From contig DAOOVO010000003.1 of the NCBI GenBank assembly GCA_035370245.1, positions 17,523 through 81,522 on the forward strand: DNA of 64,000 bases, written 5' to 3'. The stretch is from Pseudobacteroides sp035370245 (GTDB lineage Bacteria > Bacillota > Clostridia > Acetivibrionales > DSM-2933). The notes under the pieces are model-generated. The model saw only the letters and a program-made list of their open reading frames with translations. It searched no databases and had not been told where the DNA came from. The translations under genes and the position numbers were made by a program. Shown here piece by piece: positions 9,301 through 18,242 of the stretch (its first letter is position 1; every line of letters begins with the position of its first letter).

Positions 9301-12300
9301 GGCCTGTTTTACTGTATCTATTCCCAAATCTGCCTCAAGTTCCATTTCCATATCCAACATTTCGACGGGATACTTTGTAATCTCGGAATATACTTTTAAT
9401 ACCTCTTCCTCAACATTGCCGTAATCCTGCACTGCAGTTTCATCAATGTCAAAACCTTGAGCAAACTCATTTATGTCATTGTTCAAAGATTTTCCATAGT
9501 TATTCTCAAAGAACGAATCATGGAACCCTTCTTCCTTTATGTCCATTAGACTCATAGATTTGATTTCATTCGTTTTGCCTGAAGAACAGGCATCAGATTC
9601 TTCCGCCACAAGAATTCTACCGCATTTTTTAAGTTTGGCATCATCTGAGTCCACTATTCTTTTAATCCAATTTTCATAAGTTGTTTTATCAAATATACGT
9701 TCATCACCATGACAAATCTTTTGCAGCAAGTGATAGCTTCCATTTCCTCCAAAGGCAGAAACTCCTCTTAATACATATTCAAATTGGTAGGAACCACCCT
9801 TTGACAAATTAAGTCCCGATAGCTCCGGATCCTCCACTTTATAATTTGATATAGGCGGTATTTTCTGGTATTGCAACGCCTTTGCCGATAATGCTTCTTC
9901 AATGGAAGCACCCATTGTATGCCCTGTCATTCCTTTTGTATTTATCACTTTTATATCTTTAAATCTCTCTCCAAAGACATATTCTAAAGACCTTTTTTCC
10001 ATTTGTCCGCAACCGCCATTTTTGGGTGAATAAGTCTCATGAGAGCAGTATACTGTTTTAGAAGCAATACCATTTCTTTCTATCCCATACTGTTTTTCCA
10101 TTTTTGCCATGAACCTGTCAAGTTCAATACAATGTCTATTAGTATCGATTTTGGAACTGTGTCCTGCCGAATTAAACATGTGAGTACCGAGTATCCTGCA
10201 TATCCCCTTCATACCCCTTTTTTCAACATCATGTTCCTTTTCCAAAACAAGTCCTACGGCACCCGAGCCTAAAATCATTCCGTTTCTCCTGTTATCAAAA
10301 GGTACTGCTGCTTCAAACAGATCATGAGAATCGGAAAGTACACCAATACTGAAGAAACCTGCACCAATCCACGGAAGCATTGATTTAGTGCTGGAAATAT
10401 CGGCCCCAATTACAATTACCCTTTCGGCACGGCCTGTCTTAATCATATCTTCAGCTATTGATACTGCACTTGCCGTTGAAGCACAAGCCGTATTTACATA
10501 TAAATTAGGGCCTGTAGCACCTATAAGCTGAGCAAATCTGTTATTGGCCTGGGAAGATAAAACTGTTATAAAGTTGTGGTTGAATTCATATATATCCTGC
10601 TCTGTAGAGCTTCCTACAAGTTTGGAGTAATGTGCATTAAACCAGTCTGTAAGTATCTTTTTGGCTTCACGGTCACTGATTTTTGAAATTACGGCACTAT
10701 AGAAGTCAATAATATCCATTTTTGACTTTGAACCGAATTTACTTGCAATATATTGTGACACCTGATTTATTACGTTATCTATCGGGAATAGTCCGTTTGC
10801 AAATATTATACCTGTGTCCTCCCTCATTTCCTGAGGCAAAACAAGTCTTCCAGGCAACAGGGAACCTGAAGCCGTTTTAATATATTCCCTAACAAGAGGA
10901 ATACCTGCATCCTTTAATGCTTCATAACCTGCCGCAATTCCTGCACAAGCAGCAAGACATGTTTGCTTGAGCATTTTTTCATCCATCAGGTAATCCTCGA
11001 TCATACTCATTTGACCGAACTTACCGGCAAACTTTATCATCTCATTAATTGATGACACCTTTCTAAATTCTGTTTTCTCTTCAGTTTTTAATATCCTTGT
11101 AATGTTTAAATCCAATATACTGTTTTGCTCTTCCTCTGTGAGCATTTCAATCAAATTTGTTCCCTCAAATAATATGTCAAAATTATCATCTGAGAATGCC
11201 TTTTTAAATGTACCGGGCAGACCCACAGACACTCCGCTGTAAACAACATTGCCTGCATTTTGCAATACAGTATTTGACACAATGTTATTTGATGATACAT
11301 TACTTGACAACACATTACTTGAAGATATGTTATTTGTACTTAATGCACTATTATCCTCACCTTTTAACATATTCATCAATGGTTTATCACTTGATTCAAG
11401 GATATTATAGGTTGGAACCATTGTTACGTCCACACCGCATGCAAAAAGGGACGCAATGGCCAACTTAAACGACTCAACGGAATCCTTGCCCTTATAGTTA
11501 ACAGGTATCACCTTTACATCTTTATTATCAAGAATATTCTTAACAAGATTTGTCAGTACATTTGACGGTCCTGATTCAATAAAAACCCTGACGCCTTCAT
11601 CATAAAGCTTCTCAATGGAATCGATAAAATTAACGGGTGATGTTATCTGTTCCTTCAATAACGAAGCAATATCGGCAATATCACTATAAAACTCCTTAAG
11701 ATGGCATGCCATTATTTTAGCTTTAGGTTTATTGAATCTAAGACCCTTAATTTTATTATAAAAATCCTCAGCAGCCTCTTTAATAAGTTCAGTATGAAAA
11801 GCATGGGAAACGTTCAATAAAGTGTGTACAATGTTATTATCCGACAGAAGCTTCATGAATCTTTCAATTTCAGATGCTTCTCCACCCACAATTGTTTGCA
11901 CATAAGAATTCATATTTGCAATTCTTACATTTATTCCATATTCATTTATTATCCGGGCAACATCACTTTTGTCTGCCTTTACACTGAGCATTTGGCCTCT
12001 TTTATCATGATCTATTTTATCGAAACAGTAACCCCTCTCTCCAACCATATGTATGGCTGATTTTAAGTCAAGAATTTCTCCTGCATAGAAGGATGTTATT
12101 TCCCCAAGGCTGTGCCCTATCATGTAATCCGCCTTGATTCCAGTTTCCTCTAGAAGTTTATATATAGCCATATTGCTTAGAAAAATTGCAGGATGAGTAT
12201 TTTTTGTGTTCCTCAATTCATTGAAAATACCATCCTCATCATCACCAAATATCAAAGGCATCAGTGAATAACCGTAACTAGATTTCCATATGTTATCCAC

Positions 12301-14199
12301 CTGAGTATAAAAGGATTTTACAATAGGATAGCTTTCATATAATTCCTTCAACATATTGGGATATTGGGAAGCCTGTCCGGGAAACATGATGGATATTTTA
12401 TCCGGTGTAACAGGTTCTTCCGTTCCAATATAAATTCCCTTTGCAGCAAGAAGTCCGTCATCAATTTTTTTATCACCGTCTAATTGCTCACAAACCATGC
12501 TCCATTTAGCTTTTAAATCTTCATAAGAGCTTGCACAGACGGCAACACGAATCTTCATTCCGGCAGATACTTTCATATTATGGCTGAGAGCTGCTTTTTC
12601 AAAATCCCATTGACCATTTTGTATAAATGTCTCATAGGATTCTTTTATATCTTCATATGTATTGCCTGCAAAAAATACCACTTCCTTGCGATATTGAGCA
12701 TTATCTGCACTGCTACCCTTTTTAAAAGCACTATCATTTATGGAATATGTCTTTTTAACAAACTCCGACCTGAATTCTTCAAGACAAATATGATAATCGG
12801 CACCCCCAAATCCAAACGAGCTTACATTAGCCCTTCTAGGATGTGCGACCTGTTCATTCCATTTCATACCATCAGTTAGAATATAAAATGGAGAATCCTC
12901 TATTTTAAGCTTTGGATTAATCTCTTTTATATTTGCAGTCGGAGGCAGAATCTTGTTATGCAATGCCATGGTGGCTTTTATAACACCTGCTACACCGGCG
13001 GCATTTCTCAAATGCCCGATATTGGACTTGATTGATCCTACACCACAATAGTTTTTTCTCGTCACTCCCAAATCATTAAATGCATTTTTTAAGGCAGTTA
13101 TTTCAGAAACATCTCCAACACTTGTGCCTGTTCCATGAGTTTCAATCATCTCAATAGTTTCAGCAGAATAACCGGCCATTTTTATGGCACTTTTAATAAC
13201 CCTGACCTGTCCGTCAGAGCTTGGTGCTGCTATATATTTGCCTTTTCCGTCACTTCCCTGTCCATATCCCGATATAATGGAATATATATAATCTCCGTCT
13301 CTTATGGCATCCGAAAGCCTCTTTAATGCTACTATACCGCCTCCTAAGCCCATTACAAATCCATTGGCCCTGGAATCAAAGGGATATGATCCATCAGGCG
13401 ATAAAGCATTAATTGCTGAAAACGCAACAAGGCCTACCTCCGTCAAAGTAACCTCTACTCCTCCTGTCAAAGCAAGATCATACTCATGATTCAAAAGCCC
13501 CGATACACTAATTGCTATAGCCGTCAGTGCCGATGCACATGCAGAATCCACGGTAAAGGAAGGTCCCTGAAAATCGAAAATATTGGATATTCTGCCTGCT
13601 GTTAAGTTTTGCAGATATCCTGTAGTACTGTCCTCTGTGATATTTAAGTTACCTATGAGGAGTTTTTCCTGGACTTCATTAAATACACTTTCGATTTTGT
13701 TCATCATTGGATTTGACTTCAATTCCGGGTGATTTAGAAATTCGCTCTCCACCCTTTGCAAAAAAGTTCTCCTAACAACATTTTCAAAATTGTAGCCTGG
13801 TGCGCTGGTATTGAGAATTACTGCAGTTCTTTCCTTTGGAACATTGCTCTTTATATTTTGCATTACCTGATCAACGCAGTAAATTGTTGCATGTTGGTTT
13901 GGATCCATATATTCGGCTACCGCAGGAGGTATTTTATATTTTCTTAGAAGTGCTGTATTGTCCATTATTTCAGGAACAGCTGCAATATTTGTATAAGACT
14001 TGTTTTGTTTATTAGCCTTGCCGAAAAGCTCAGGTTTATAAAATAGATTCTTGTCATAAAATCTATCGGGTATTTCCCTTATAGAAATTTTTTTGTCAAG
14101 TATATTTCTCCATAGCGTATCAATTTCCTTTGCATCAGGAAATAACCCTCCCATCGCAATAATTGCAACTCTGTCCTCGGGATAGTAGTATCTACTCAT
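6325..14199 (-). CDS. Multidomain type I polyketide/PUFA-like synthase (KS-AT-KS-ACP-ACP-KR-DH)
   Basis: Megasynthase of 2624 residues from the preferred ATG at 14199, which follows GGAGG by 5 bases; a start at 14226 would add 9 residues. Visible order: KS1 (about 5-480) with DSACAS (Cys221), HGTGT and NIGHLRNAAG; AT (about 600-900) with GHSLGE (Ser697); KS2 (about 1040-1490) with NTACAS (Cys1239), HETYSP and KGMTGHTMGAS; two ACPs (LGIDTVKQ, Thr1629, and LGIDTIKQ, Thr1739); KR (about 2010-2230) with ITGGGNG, SSISGRFGN and YCSAN; and a C-terminal hotdog DH (about 2330-2600) with HLLGNTPLMP. There is no ER or thioesterase domain. The order resembles secondary-lipid synthases of the Pfa/Hgl type more than modular PKS. 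Both carrier domains have Thr where Ser is normally modified. The product is unknown. Confidence 0.9.
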   Translation of the reverse strand: MSRYYYPEDRVAIIAMGGLFPDAKEIDTLWRNILDKKISIREIPDRFYDKNLFYKPELFGKANKQNKSYTNIAAVPEIMDNTALLRKYKIPPAVAEYMDPNQHATIYCVDQVMQNIKSNVPKERTAVILNTSAPGYNFENVVRRTFLQRVESEFLNHPELKSNPMMNKIESVFNEVQEKLLIGNLNITEDSTTGYLQNLTAGRISNIFDFQGPSFTVDSACASALTAIAISVSGLLNHEYDLALTGGVEVTLTEVGLVAFSAINALSPDGSYPFDSRANGFVMGLGGGIVALKRLSDAIRDGDYIYSIISGYGQGSDGKGKYIAAPSSDGQVRVIKSAIKMAGYSAETIEMIETHGTGTSVGDVSEITALKNAFNDLGVTRKNYCGVGSIKSNIGHLRNAAGVAGVIKATMALHNKILPPTANIKEINPKLKIEDSPFYILTDGMKWNEQVAHPRRANVSSFGFGGADYHICLEEFRSEFVKKTYSINDSAFKKGSSADNAQYRKEVVFFAGNTYEDIKESYETFIQNGQWDFEKAALSHNMKVSAGMKIRVAVCASSYEDLKAKWSMVCEQLDGDKKIDDGLLAAKGIYIGTEEPVTPDKISIMFPGQASQYPNMLKELYESYPIVKSFYTQVDNIWKSSYGYSLMPLIFGDDEDGIFNELRNTKNTHPAIFLSNMAIYKLLEETGIKADYMIGHSLGEITSFYAGEILDLKSAIHMVGERGYCFDKIDHDKRGQMLSVKADKSDVARIINEYGINVRIANMNSYVQTIVGGEASEIERFMKLLSDNNIVHTLLNVSHAFHTELIKEAAEDFYNKIKGLRFNKPKAKIMACHLKEFYSDIADIASLLKEQITSPVNFIDSIEKLYDEGVRVFIESGPSNVLTNLVKNILDNKDVKVIPVNYKGKDSVESFKLAIASLFACGVDVTMVPTYNILESSDKPLMNMLKGEDNSALSTNNISSSNVLSSNVSSNNIVSNTVLQNAGNVVYSGVSVGLPGTFKKAFSDDNFDILFEGTNLIEMLTEEEQNSILDLNITRILKTEEKTEFRKVSSINEMIKFAGKFGQMSMIEDYLMDEKMLKQTCLAACAGIAAGYEALKDAGIPLVREYIKTASGSLLPGRLVLPQEMREDTGIIFANGLFPIDNVINQVSQYIASKFGSKSKMDIIDFYSAVISKISDREAKKILTDWFNAHYSKLVGSSTEQDIYEFNHNFITVLSSQANNRFAQLIGATGPNLYVNTACASTASAVSIAEDMIKTGRAERVIVIGADISSTKSMLPWIGAGFFSIGVLSDSHDLFEAAVPFDNRRNGMILGSGAVGLVLEKEHDVEKRGMKGICRILGTHMFNSAGHSSKIDTNRHCIELDRFMAKMEKQYGIERNGIASKTVYCSHETYSPKNGGCGQMEKRSLEYVFGERFKDIKVINTKGMTGHTMGASIEEALSAKALQYQKIPPISNYKVEDPELSGLNLSKGGSYQFEYVLRGVSAFGGNGSYHLLQKICHGDERIFDKTTYENWIKRIVDSDDAKLKKCGRILVAEESDACSSGKTNEIKSMSLMDIKEEGFHDSFFENNYGKSLNNDINEFAQGFDIDETAVQDYGNVEEEVLKVYSEITKYPVEMLDMEMELEADLGIDTVKQATIFSMLSEKFGLNYEGSVALSNYPTIGHIVKFLHSKTKGKSENKGLKDENKESESKNIVMESQNKVVSSNSGNRDIILDIISEITMYPKEMLENEMEFEADLGIDTIKQASIFSKIGEKFKIEDTAVFNPSKIKTIGSIIELVESNFNADIDNNDEKATENNKAAEDNIERELCIQVPVVEEEDITSKDFDIQKKNILIIGDNRESLESAAHYFGAYTDNLSIINFTYPVDMESLEKQIETLANNNIDVIIDLTHIGLCIDFTKLSIEEENKYLTLSSEARFVFYKNLLKAVKKPKIRIVAAVCMDGGFGFTDNPDVIHDPFYGAICGFYKGLGKEFTDCVVKVLDIGASKEKILGDEDLSKILNEIEACSTYSEVGYIGSKRVVIKLDNLDRSELKNDLNLNGDHFLITGGGNGITAEIIKGLSKRVTGKFTILGRTPLPPDIEEISRMDEASLEKKKVEIRRSLLEKGLKATPIEVQREYDKILKSISVYTVMNELKSKNCSVLYIDCDVSDYDRLKSALDSAINAHGPINVLVHAAGIEKSNLLNKKTLEEFNEIFNVKAKGLCNLYRLVNKNDLNVIVGFSSISGRFGNQAQIDYCSANSFITSFMSMAGKENKDVQAISIAWSGWRDMGMAWRNEFVKSNSEELGIHLIEPDRGVKEFINLLTSRLSAAEFVMSRGLGSFKEYTVIKESTLKTPFIDWVSKKDGKIQNVYKVLSVKRDPIIKNHLLGNTPLMPAVGFMEICAEFHSLLYGRKKQYCFKDITLTNPLKLHRENPQEIIMVPSEIENDWYNAIFYNYFQPKNMEGRLNELNNMKFSGLLGSYQDIMYLKKLEDKDMREYYVRDLLEEQSKKIKNGIGFGPLFMDDNCIKLNKVKIDEDSIVYSVFMSEEQITNKQYNLDNLLINPVFMDSLMQACGIHSAEVSGKVHLPWKIDEFGVVNVPRTLGNYRAYGKLISQNDEMKTYDVIMFDENDDVNYYAKGVIVRRINS

Positions 14200-14268
14200 T
14201 TTAACCTCCAATCTCATTTCAAACAATAAAAGCTCATATTATTAAAGAGAATAACATCGGGCATTTTA

Positions 14269-15234
14269 TTAAATGCCTTTAGTTAAAAAATCTACAATAT
14301 CTGCTGCCAGCCTTGGAACCCTCAGGACATTCAAATGTCCTGCAGAGTAAACATTCACATTGGTTATTCCTGTTTTCTCTATAAATCTCTTGTATTTAAT
14401 CTCAGAAATAATTTGATCATAAACGGAATATACAACCGCAATCATGTTATTATCTGTTTGATAATCGATATTATGGCACGGATCCAGTTTCTGAAGCATT
14501 TTTGTGTATTCATTCATATCAAATCCGCTGTTTATAATGTCTCTTCCAATAGTGGTAAGCAACGGATTATCCAATACCAATGTTGAAAGCTCCGTAACCG
14601 GATTAAATAAAAATGTTTTAACAGCTTGACCTTTTAATATAAAGTATTTAAATGCCATGCATCCACCCATACTAAAACCCGTTAAAATTGTTTCTAGCGA
14701 ATTAAGAGACTCTATAAACATATAAGAAGCCTCAATATCATACATGGTTTGTGCTATGGCATTACATGTTCTGTAAATATCCGCACTAAAAAAGTATTCT
14801 CCGCTAAAACTGCTATGGTGAGGCTTTCTTTCAAAATGGTACGGCAAAAGCATAAAAAACACATTAACATTTAAGTTATTAAGCTGCTTTATAAAATAAA
14901 CATAATTTGCCATATTATCGTCAAACAAACCGTGCAGTAACAGCATATTGTATTTGGGATTTGCTGCAGGATAATAATATAAATATATCCTGTCATTTTC
15001 TATATATCGACGTGAACTTAAATATGAAGGCATGCTGAAAGCTGTTATGCCTTCTTTACTCACTAGTTCTTCTACATTTGATTTATCTAAAGATAAATTT
15101 CCGATATTCTCAAAAGAAATAGTGTCATCTTTAAATAAAGAATTTATGGGAGAGTGGCTAACTTTTGAAAGTTTTTCATTTATTAATTTTTCAGTTGCAA
15201 AAGAGTCAACATATTTAGAGCTGGTTTCATTCAT
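14269..15234 (-). CDS. Alpha/beta hydrolase of the PKS cluster
   Basis: A 321-residue serine hydrolase-like protein. It shows LLLHGLFDD (oxyanion-hole HG motif, about 97-105), the nucleophile elbow GFSMGG (about 188-193) and a late His in SAGHLNVLR (about 298) suited to complete a triad. There is no signal peptide. The synthase lacks a thioesterase domain, so a role in releasing or trimming the product is a reasonable inference. It lies between the ligase (27-base gap) and the synthase on the same strand. A carboxylesterase acting on an unrelated substrate cannot be excluded. Confidence 0.75.
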   Translation of the reverse strand: MNETSSKYVDSFATEKLINEKLSKVSHSPINSLFKDDTISFENIGNLSLDKSNVEELVSKEGITAFSMPSYLSSRRYIENDRIYLYYYPAANPKYNMLLLHGLFDDNMANYVYFIKQLNNLNVNVFFMLLPYHFERKPHHSSFSGEYFFSADIYRTCNAIAQTMYDIEASYMFIESLNSLETILTGFSMGGCMAFKYFILKGQAVKTFLFNPVTELSTLVLDNPLLTTIGRDIINSGFDMNEYTKMLQKLDPCHNIDYQTDNNMIAVVYSVYDQIISEIKYKRFIEKTGITNVNVYSAGHLNVLRVPRLAADIVDFLTKGI

Positions 15235-15261
15235 CGTTGTTTATAAACTCCCCTCAACTTA

Positions 15262-16761
15262 TTAATAGCTTTTTAAAGCTTTTTTATCGATTTTACCAAG
15301 GTTGTTCCTTGGGAATTCATCCAAAATGACTATATATTTTGGTATTTTAAAGTTAGCAATTTTTTCGGATACGTATTTTATCAAATCTCTCTCGGTACAT
15401 GTTGCATTATCCTTAAGAACGACAAAAGCTTTCACAATCTGTCCATATGTTTTATCTTCCACACCTACAGCCGCCGAATCAACCACATCCTTATGTGAAT
15501 TTAATACGGCTTCTATTTCAAGGGGAGATATTTTTAAACCCGCTACATTAATAAATTCAGTCTTTCTTCCGCACAATACAAATGAACCGTCACTTCTTCT
15601 ATATCCATTGTCTCCTGTATAAATTTTTCCGTCACGAAGCCTTTCTAGGGTTTCCACAGGTTTATTGAGGTATCCTAGCATTATTCCTCTGCCTGATACA
15701 CGAATTTCACCAATAATTCCATCCTCTAAGACATTACCATCCTCATCAACAACATCAACCTCAAGAATTCCACTAGGCGGAAATCCCACATTACCTGCAG
15801 GTTCAGGCAACATGGACATTCTAGTAGCTATTAGAGTGGTTGTCTCAGTCATTCCATAGCCTTCATCCAAATATATTCCGGTAGCTTTGTACCATGACAA
15901 TGCTGTTTCATAGCTTAAAGGTGCAGCCGCTGAAAAGGCAGCTTTAAGCTTCCTTAGGGAATCGTACATGGACTCGTATCTTAGAAGCTGCTGATAATGT
16001 GTTGGCACTCCAAACATATGTGTGACTTTTTCACTGAGTATTGTTTTGGATATTTTTACCGGTTGAAATGCTCTCAAAAAAACTATAGCTGATTTTCCCG
16101 CTAATGAAGGTATTAAAATAGACACCGAACCGAATCCGTGTGAGAACGGTACAAAACACAGTATTCGATCCTCCGGAATATATCTATACATAGAACAATT
16201 ACTTTTTTCAAGAAATGTATAAAAGCAGCCTGTGGTAAGCATTACACCCTTTGGCTTAGAAGATGTACCGGATGTATAAAGCAGCAAAGCCAGTTCATCT
16301 TCTTTATAATTGTAATATTCAAAATTATCATCTTCACATGTCACGCTTTCTAATTCCTTGCGATATTCTTCAATATTTATGATATCGGCATCAATGTCAT
16401 CCTGGTCCTTAAATTCTGCTCTTATGTCTTTTCCTTCCAGGTGAGTAATCAAACATTTAGATCCCGAATCCTGCAAGTAATAAATTAATTCTCCTGCTTT
16501 GTACAACGGATCCACAAGACATGCAACTCCGCCTATATACTGAATGGCCAAAAAAATGACAGCCGCATCGATGCTATTATACAGATGCGTTGATATTACC
16601 GAACCCGAGGTATACCCCTTGTCCTTCAAATACCTTGCAGCCTTCCTTACTTCGCTCATAAGCTGTCCATATGTAAGTCTGCTACCGTCTTCGCCATCTA
16701 TCAGTGCATCAAAATCAAAATACTTTGCATCGGTATTATAAAGCAATTCACAGTAATTCAC
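15262..16761 (-). CDS. AMP-dependent acyl-CoA/acyl-ACP ligase
   Basis: ANL superfamily adenylating enzyme that would activate a carboxylic acid and load it on CoA or the cluster ACP. Motifs include the P-loop LLLYTSGTSSKPKGVMLT (about 160-177), the A5 region LDEGYGMTETT (about 294-304), YTGDNGYRRSDG (about 387) and the C-terminal lysine region NNLGKIDKKAL (about 487-497). About 499 residues is normal for the family. GTG at 16761 is favoured because GGGG lies 8 bases upstream; a GTG at 16770 is the alternative. It sits between a KASIII and the hydrolase, suggesting supply of the starter acyl group. Confidence 0.88.
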   Translation of the reverse strand: MNYCELLYNTDAKYFDFDALIDGEDGSRLTYGQLMSEVRKAARYLKDKGYTSGSVISTHLYNSIDAAVIFLAIQYIGGVACLVDPLYKAGELIYYLQDSGSKCLITHLEGKDIRAEFKDQDDIDADIINIEEYRKELESVTCEDDNFEYYNYKEDELALLLYTSGTSSKPKGVMLTTGCFYTFLEKSNCSMYRYIPEDRILCFVPFSHGFGSVSILIPSLAGKSAIVFLRAFQPVKISKTILSEKVTHMFGVPTHYQQLLRYESMYDSLRKLKAAFSAAAPLSYETALSWYKATGIYLDEGYGMTETTTLIATRMSMLPEPAGNVGFPPSGILEVDVVDEDGNVLEDGIIGEIRVSGRGIMLGYLNKPVETLERLRDGKIYTGDNGYRRSDGSFVLCGRKTEFINVAGLKISPLEIEAVLNSHKDVVDSAAVGVEDKTYGQIVKAFVVLKDNATCTERDLIKYVSEKIANFKIPKYIVILDEFPRNNLGKIDKKALKSY

Positions 16762-16796
16762 AAAATTCACCCCATCAATAAAATTGTATTTTAAAC

Positions 16797-17831
16797 CTAA
16801 TATCTAAAAATCATCCCGCCACTGCTAGCACCGGCTCCATGTGCCTGCATCATAACAATATCGCCTCGTTTTAAACGGCCTGTTTCAATAAGATGATTTA
16901 GATTCAACGGACTCATAGCAGCTACCGTATTACCGTGCTTATAAAATAAGCTTGTGCTTTTTTCCTTTGGCAGCCCAACCTCTTTTAATTGAGCCTCCCA
17001 TATTCTAGTGGATTGGTCGGAAGTTACAAAATAATCAATATCGTCAATTGAACCTCCAAAATCTGATAGCAGCTTATCCGATATGATTTTTGCATACTGT
17101 GCCGCACTCTGGAATACTATATTTCCATCTACAATCCTCATGAAAAAAATGCTTGAGTCCACTTTTTCACCGCAATTCCTATAACTTGTACCATACTTAA
17201 TAAATGCATTATCATACAAAAAATGATTTGTTATAATATATGATGAAAAAAAATGTTTTACATCTGAATACCCGATAAGCATCGCTGCAATTGCATCGCC
17301 AAATAAGAATACGGTTTTAGGATCAGGCATATTCCAGAAATTACAGCATTTCCCCATTGCACTACCCCCAAGAATCAGTACATAGTCATCACCTGATGCA
17401 ATATACCTGATTGCCAAATCCATTGCATGTATGAAACCGCTGCAGGCCGCAAAAATGTCAAATGCAGGTATTCCCTTTTTTGCACCAAGCTTTCTTAATG
17501 CACCGATAGAAGTGGCCGGCACATTATAATCACCTGAAAGCTTTGTGAAAACAACCCTGTCAATACTGTCAATGTCTATGTTTGCCCTTTCAAGACATTG
17601 ATTGATTGCTTCCGCCATGAGATCTTCAACCTTTTCATCGAGCCCCATCCACCTTCTCTCTTTAATACCCAAGGCATATTCAACAGCTCTGTCAGTTGCT
17701 ACTATATTATATTTGTCAATAATATTCTGATTAGTTACAATATTTTTAGGAAGAGCTACCCCCGTTGATAGAATTCTGGAGTATCTACTGATATTTAGAG
17801 GCTCTATGTCTGGAAATACAATGTTCTGCAA
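16797..17831 (-). CDS. KASIII (FabH-like) ketoacyl synthase with Cys but no catalytic His
   Basis: A 344-residue thiolase-fold KASIII homologue. The nucleophile is present in FDIFAACSGF (Cys130), as is the Asn of HGNTVAAMSP (Asn301). The usual PHQAN motif reads SDQST (271-275), so the catalytic His is replaced by Asp272. Similar changes occur in KASIII-like acyltransferases and atypical condensing enzymes. It probably condenses or transfers an acyl group to or from the nearby ACP. The start is TTG at 17831, 6 bases after GGAGG. A KASIII paralogue without the Cys is encoded upstream in the same operon, so a heteromer is possible. Confidence 0.82.
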   Translation of the reverse strand: MQNIVFPDIEPLNISRYSRILSTGVALPKNIVTNQNIIDKYNIVATDRAVEYALGIKERRWMGLDEKVEDLMAEAINQCLERANIDIDSIDRVVFTKLSGDYNVPATSIGALRKLGAKKGIPAFDIFAACSGFIHAMDLAIRYIASGDDYVLILGGSAMGKCCNFWNMPDPKTVFLFGDAIAAMLIGYSDVKHFFSSYIITNHFLYDNAFIKYGTSYRNCGEKVDSSIFFMRIVDGNIVFQSAAQYAKIISDKLLSDFGGSIDDIDYFVTSDQSTRIWEAQLKEVGLPKEKSTSLFYKHGNTVAAMSPLNLNHLIETGRLKRGDIVMMQAHGAGASSGGMIFRY

Positions 17832-17849
17832 TTTTCTCCTCCAATTATA

Positions 17850-17882
17850 TTAAATACATTATTAATCTTACATTTAGCAGAG
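17850..17882. repeat. Dispersed intergenic 33-bp sequence, copy 1
   Basis: TTAAATAC-TTATTAAT-TTACATTTA-CAGA (dashes mark variable positions). It matches 29 of 33 bases with 63820-63852, 46 kb away. It lies in the leader of the KASIII gene that starts at 17831. The function is unknown. Confidence 0.5.
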
Positions 17883-17981
17883 CAAAATAACCAACTCTTT
17901 ATGGAATTTTGCGATAGATAAATGTAAATGATTAAACCTCATTTAATTAAAATGTAATAAAATGACTTAACATTAAAGATA

Positions 17982-18227
17982 TTATTTGTTTTGAATCTTG
18001 TTATAAATAAAATCTACCAGATTCTTCATAACATATAATTCCGGCTCACCTTCTACCATAGGTATGGAAAATGTCTCGGAAAACCTGAATCCCAACTCAA
18101 CTATGGCAATAGAATCTGCACACAACTCATCCACAAGATTTGTGTCAGGATTAACCTCTTTTTCATCAACCCTTAGGTAATCAACTATCAACTCTTTTGT
18201 TTTTTCATATACTTCATCGTAATTCAT
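17982..18227 (-). CDS. Discrete acyl carrier protein
   Basis: An 81-residue acidic carrier protein. The phosphopantetheine site is DELCADSIAIVELGF with Ser at about residue 39, preceded by the typical helix I and loop (VNPDTNLVDELCADS). It follows the Cys-less KASIII gene by 15 bases and precedes the active-type KASIII. A G-rich site is followed by 7 A and the ATG. It probably carries the starter or an intermediate between the ligase, the KASIII proteins and the megasynthase. Unlike the two synthase carrier domains it keeps the normal Ser. Confidence 0.9.
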   Translation of the reverse strand: MNYDEVYEKTKELIVDYLRVDEKEVNPDTNLVDELCADSIAIVELGFRFSETFSIPMVEGEPELYVMKNLVDFIYNKIQNK

Positions 18228-18242
18228 TTTTTTCCCCCTATT

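Noticed and set aside
10039..13947. Many plus-strand frames of 60-100 codons inside the PKS gene
   Set aside because: Shadows of the long minus-strand coding frame, with no ribosome binding sites or family likeness.
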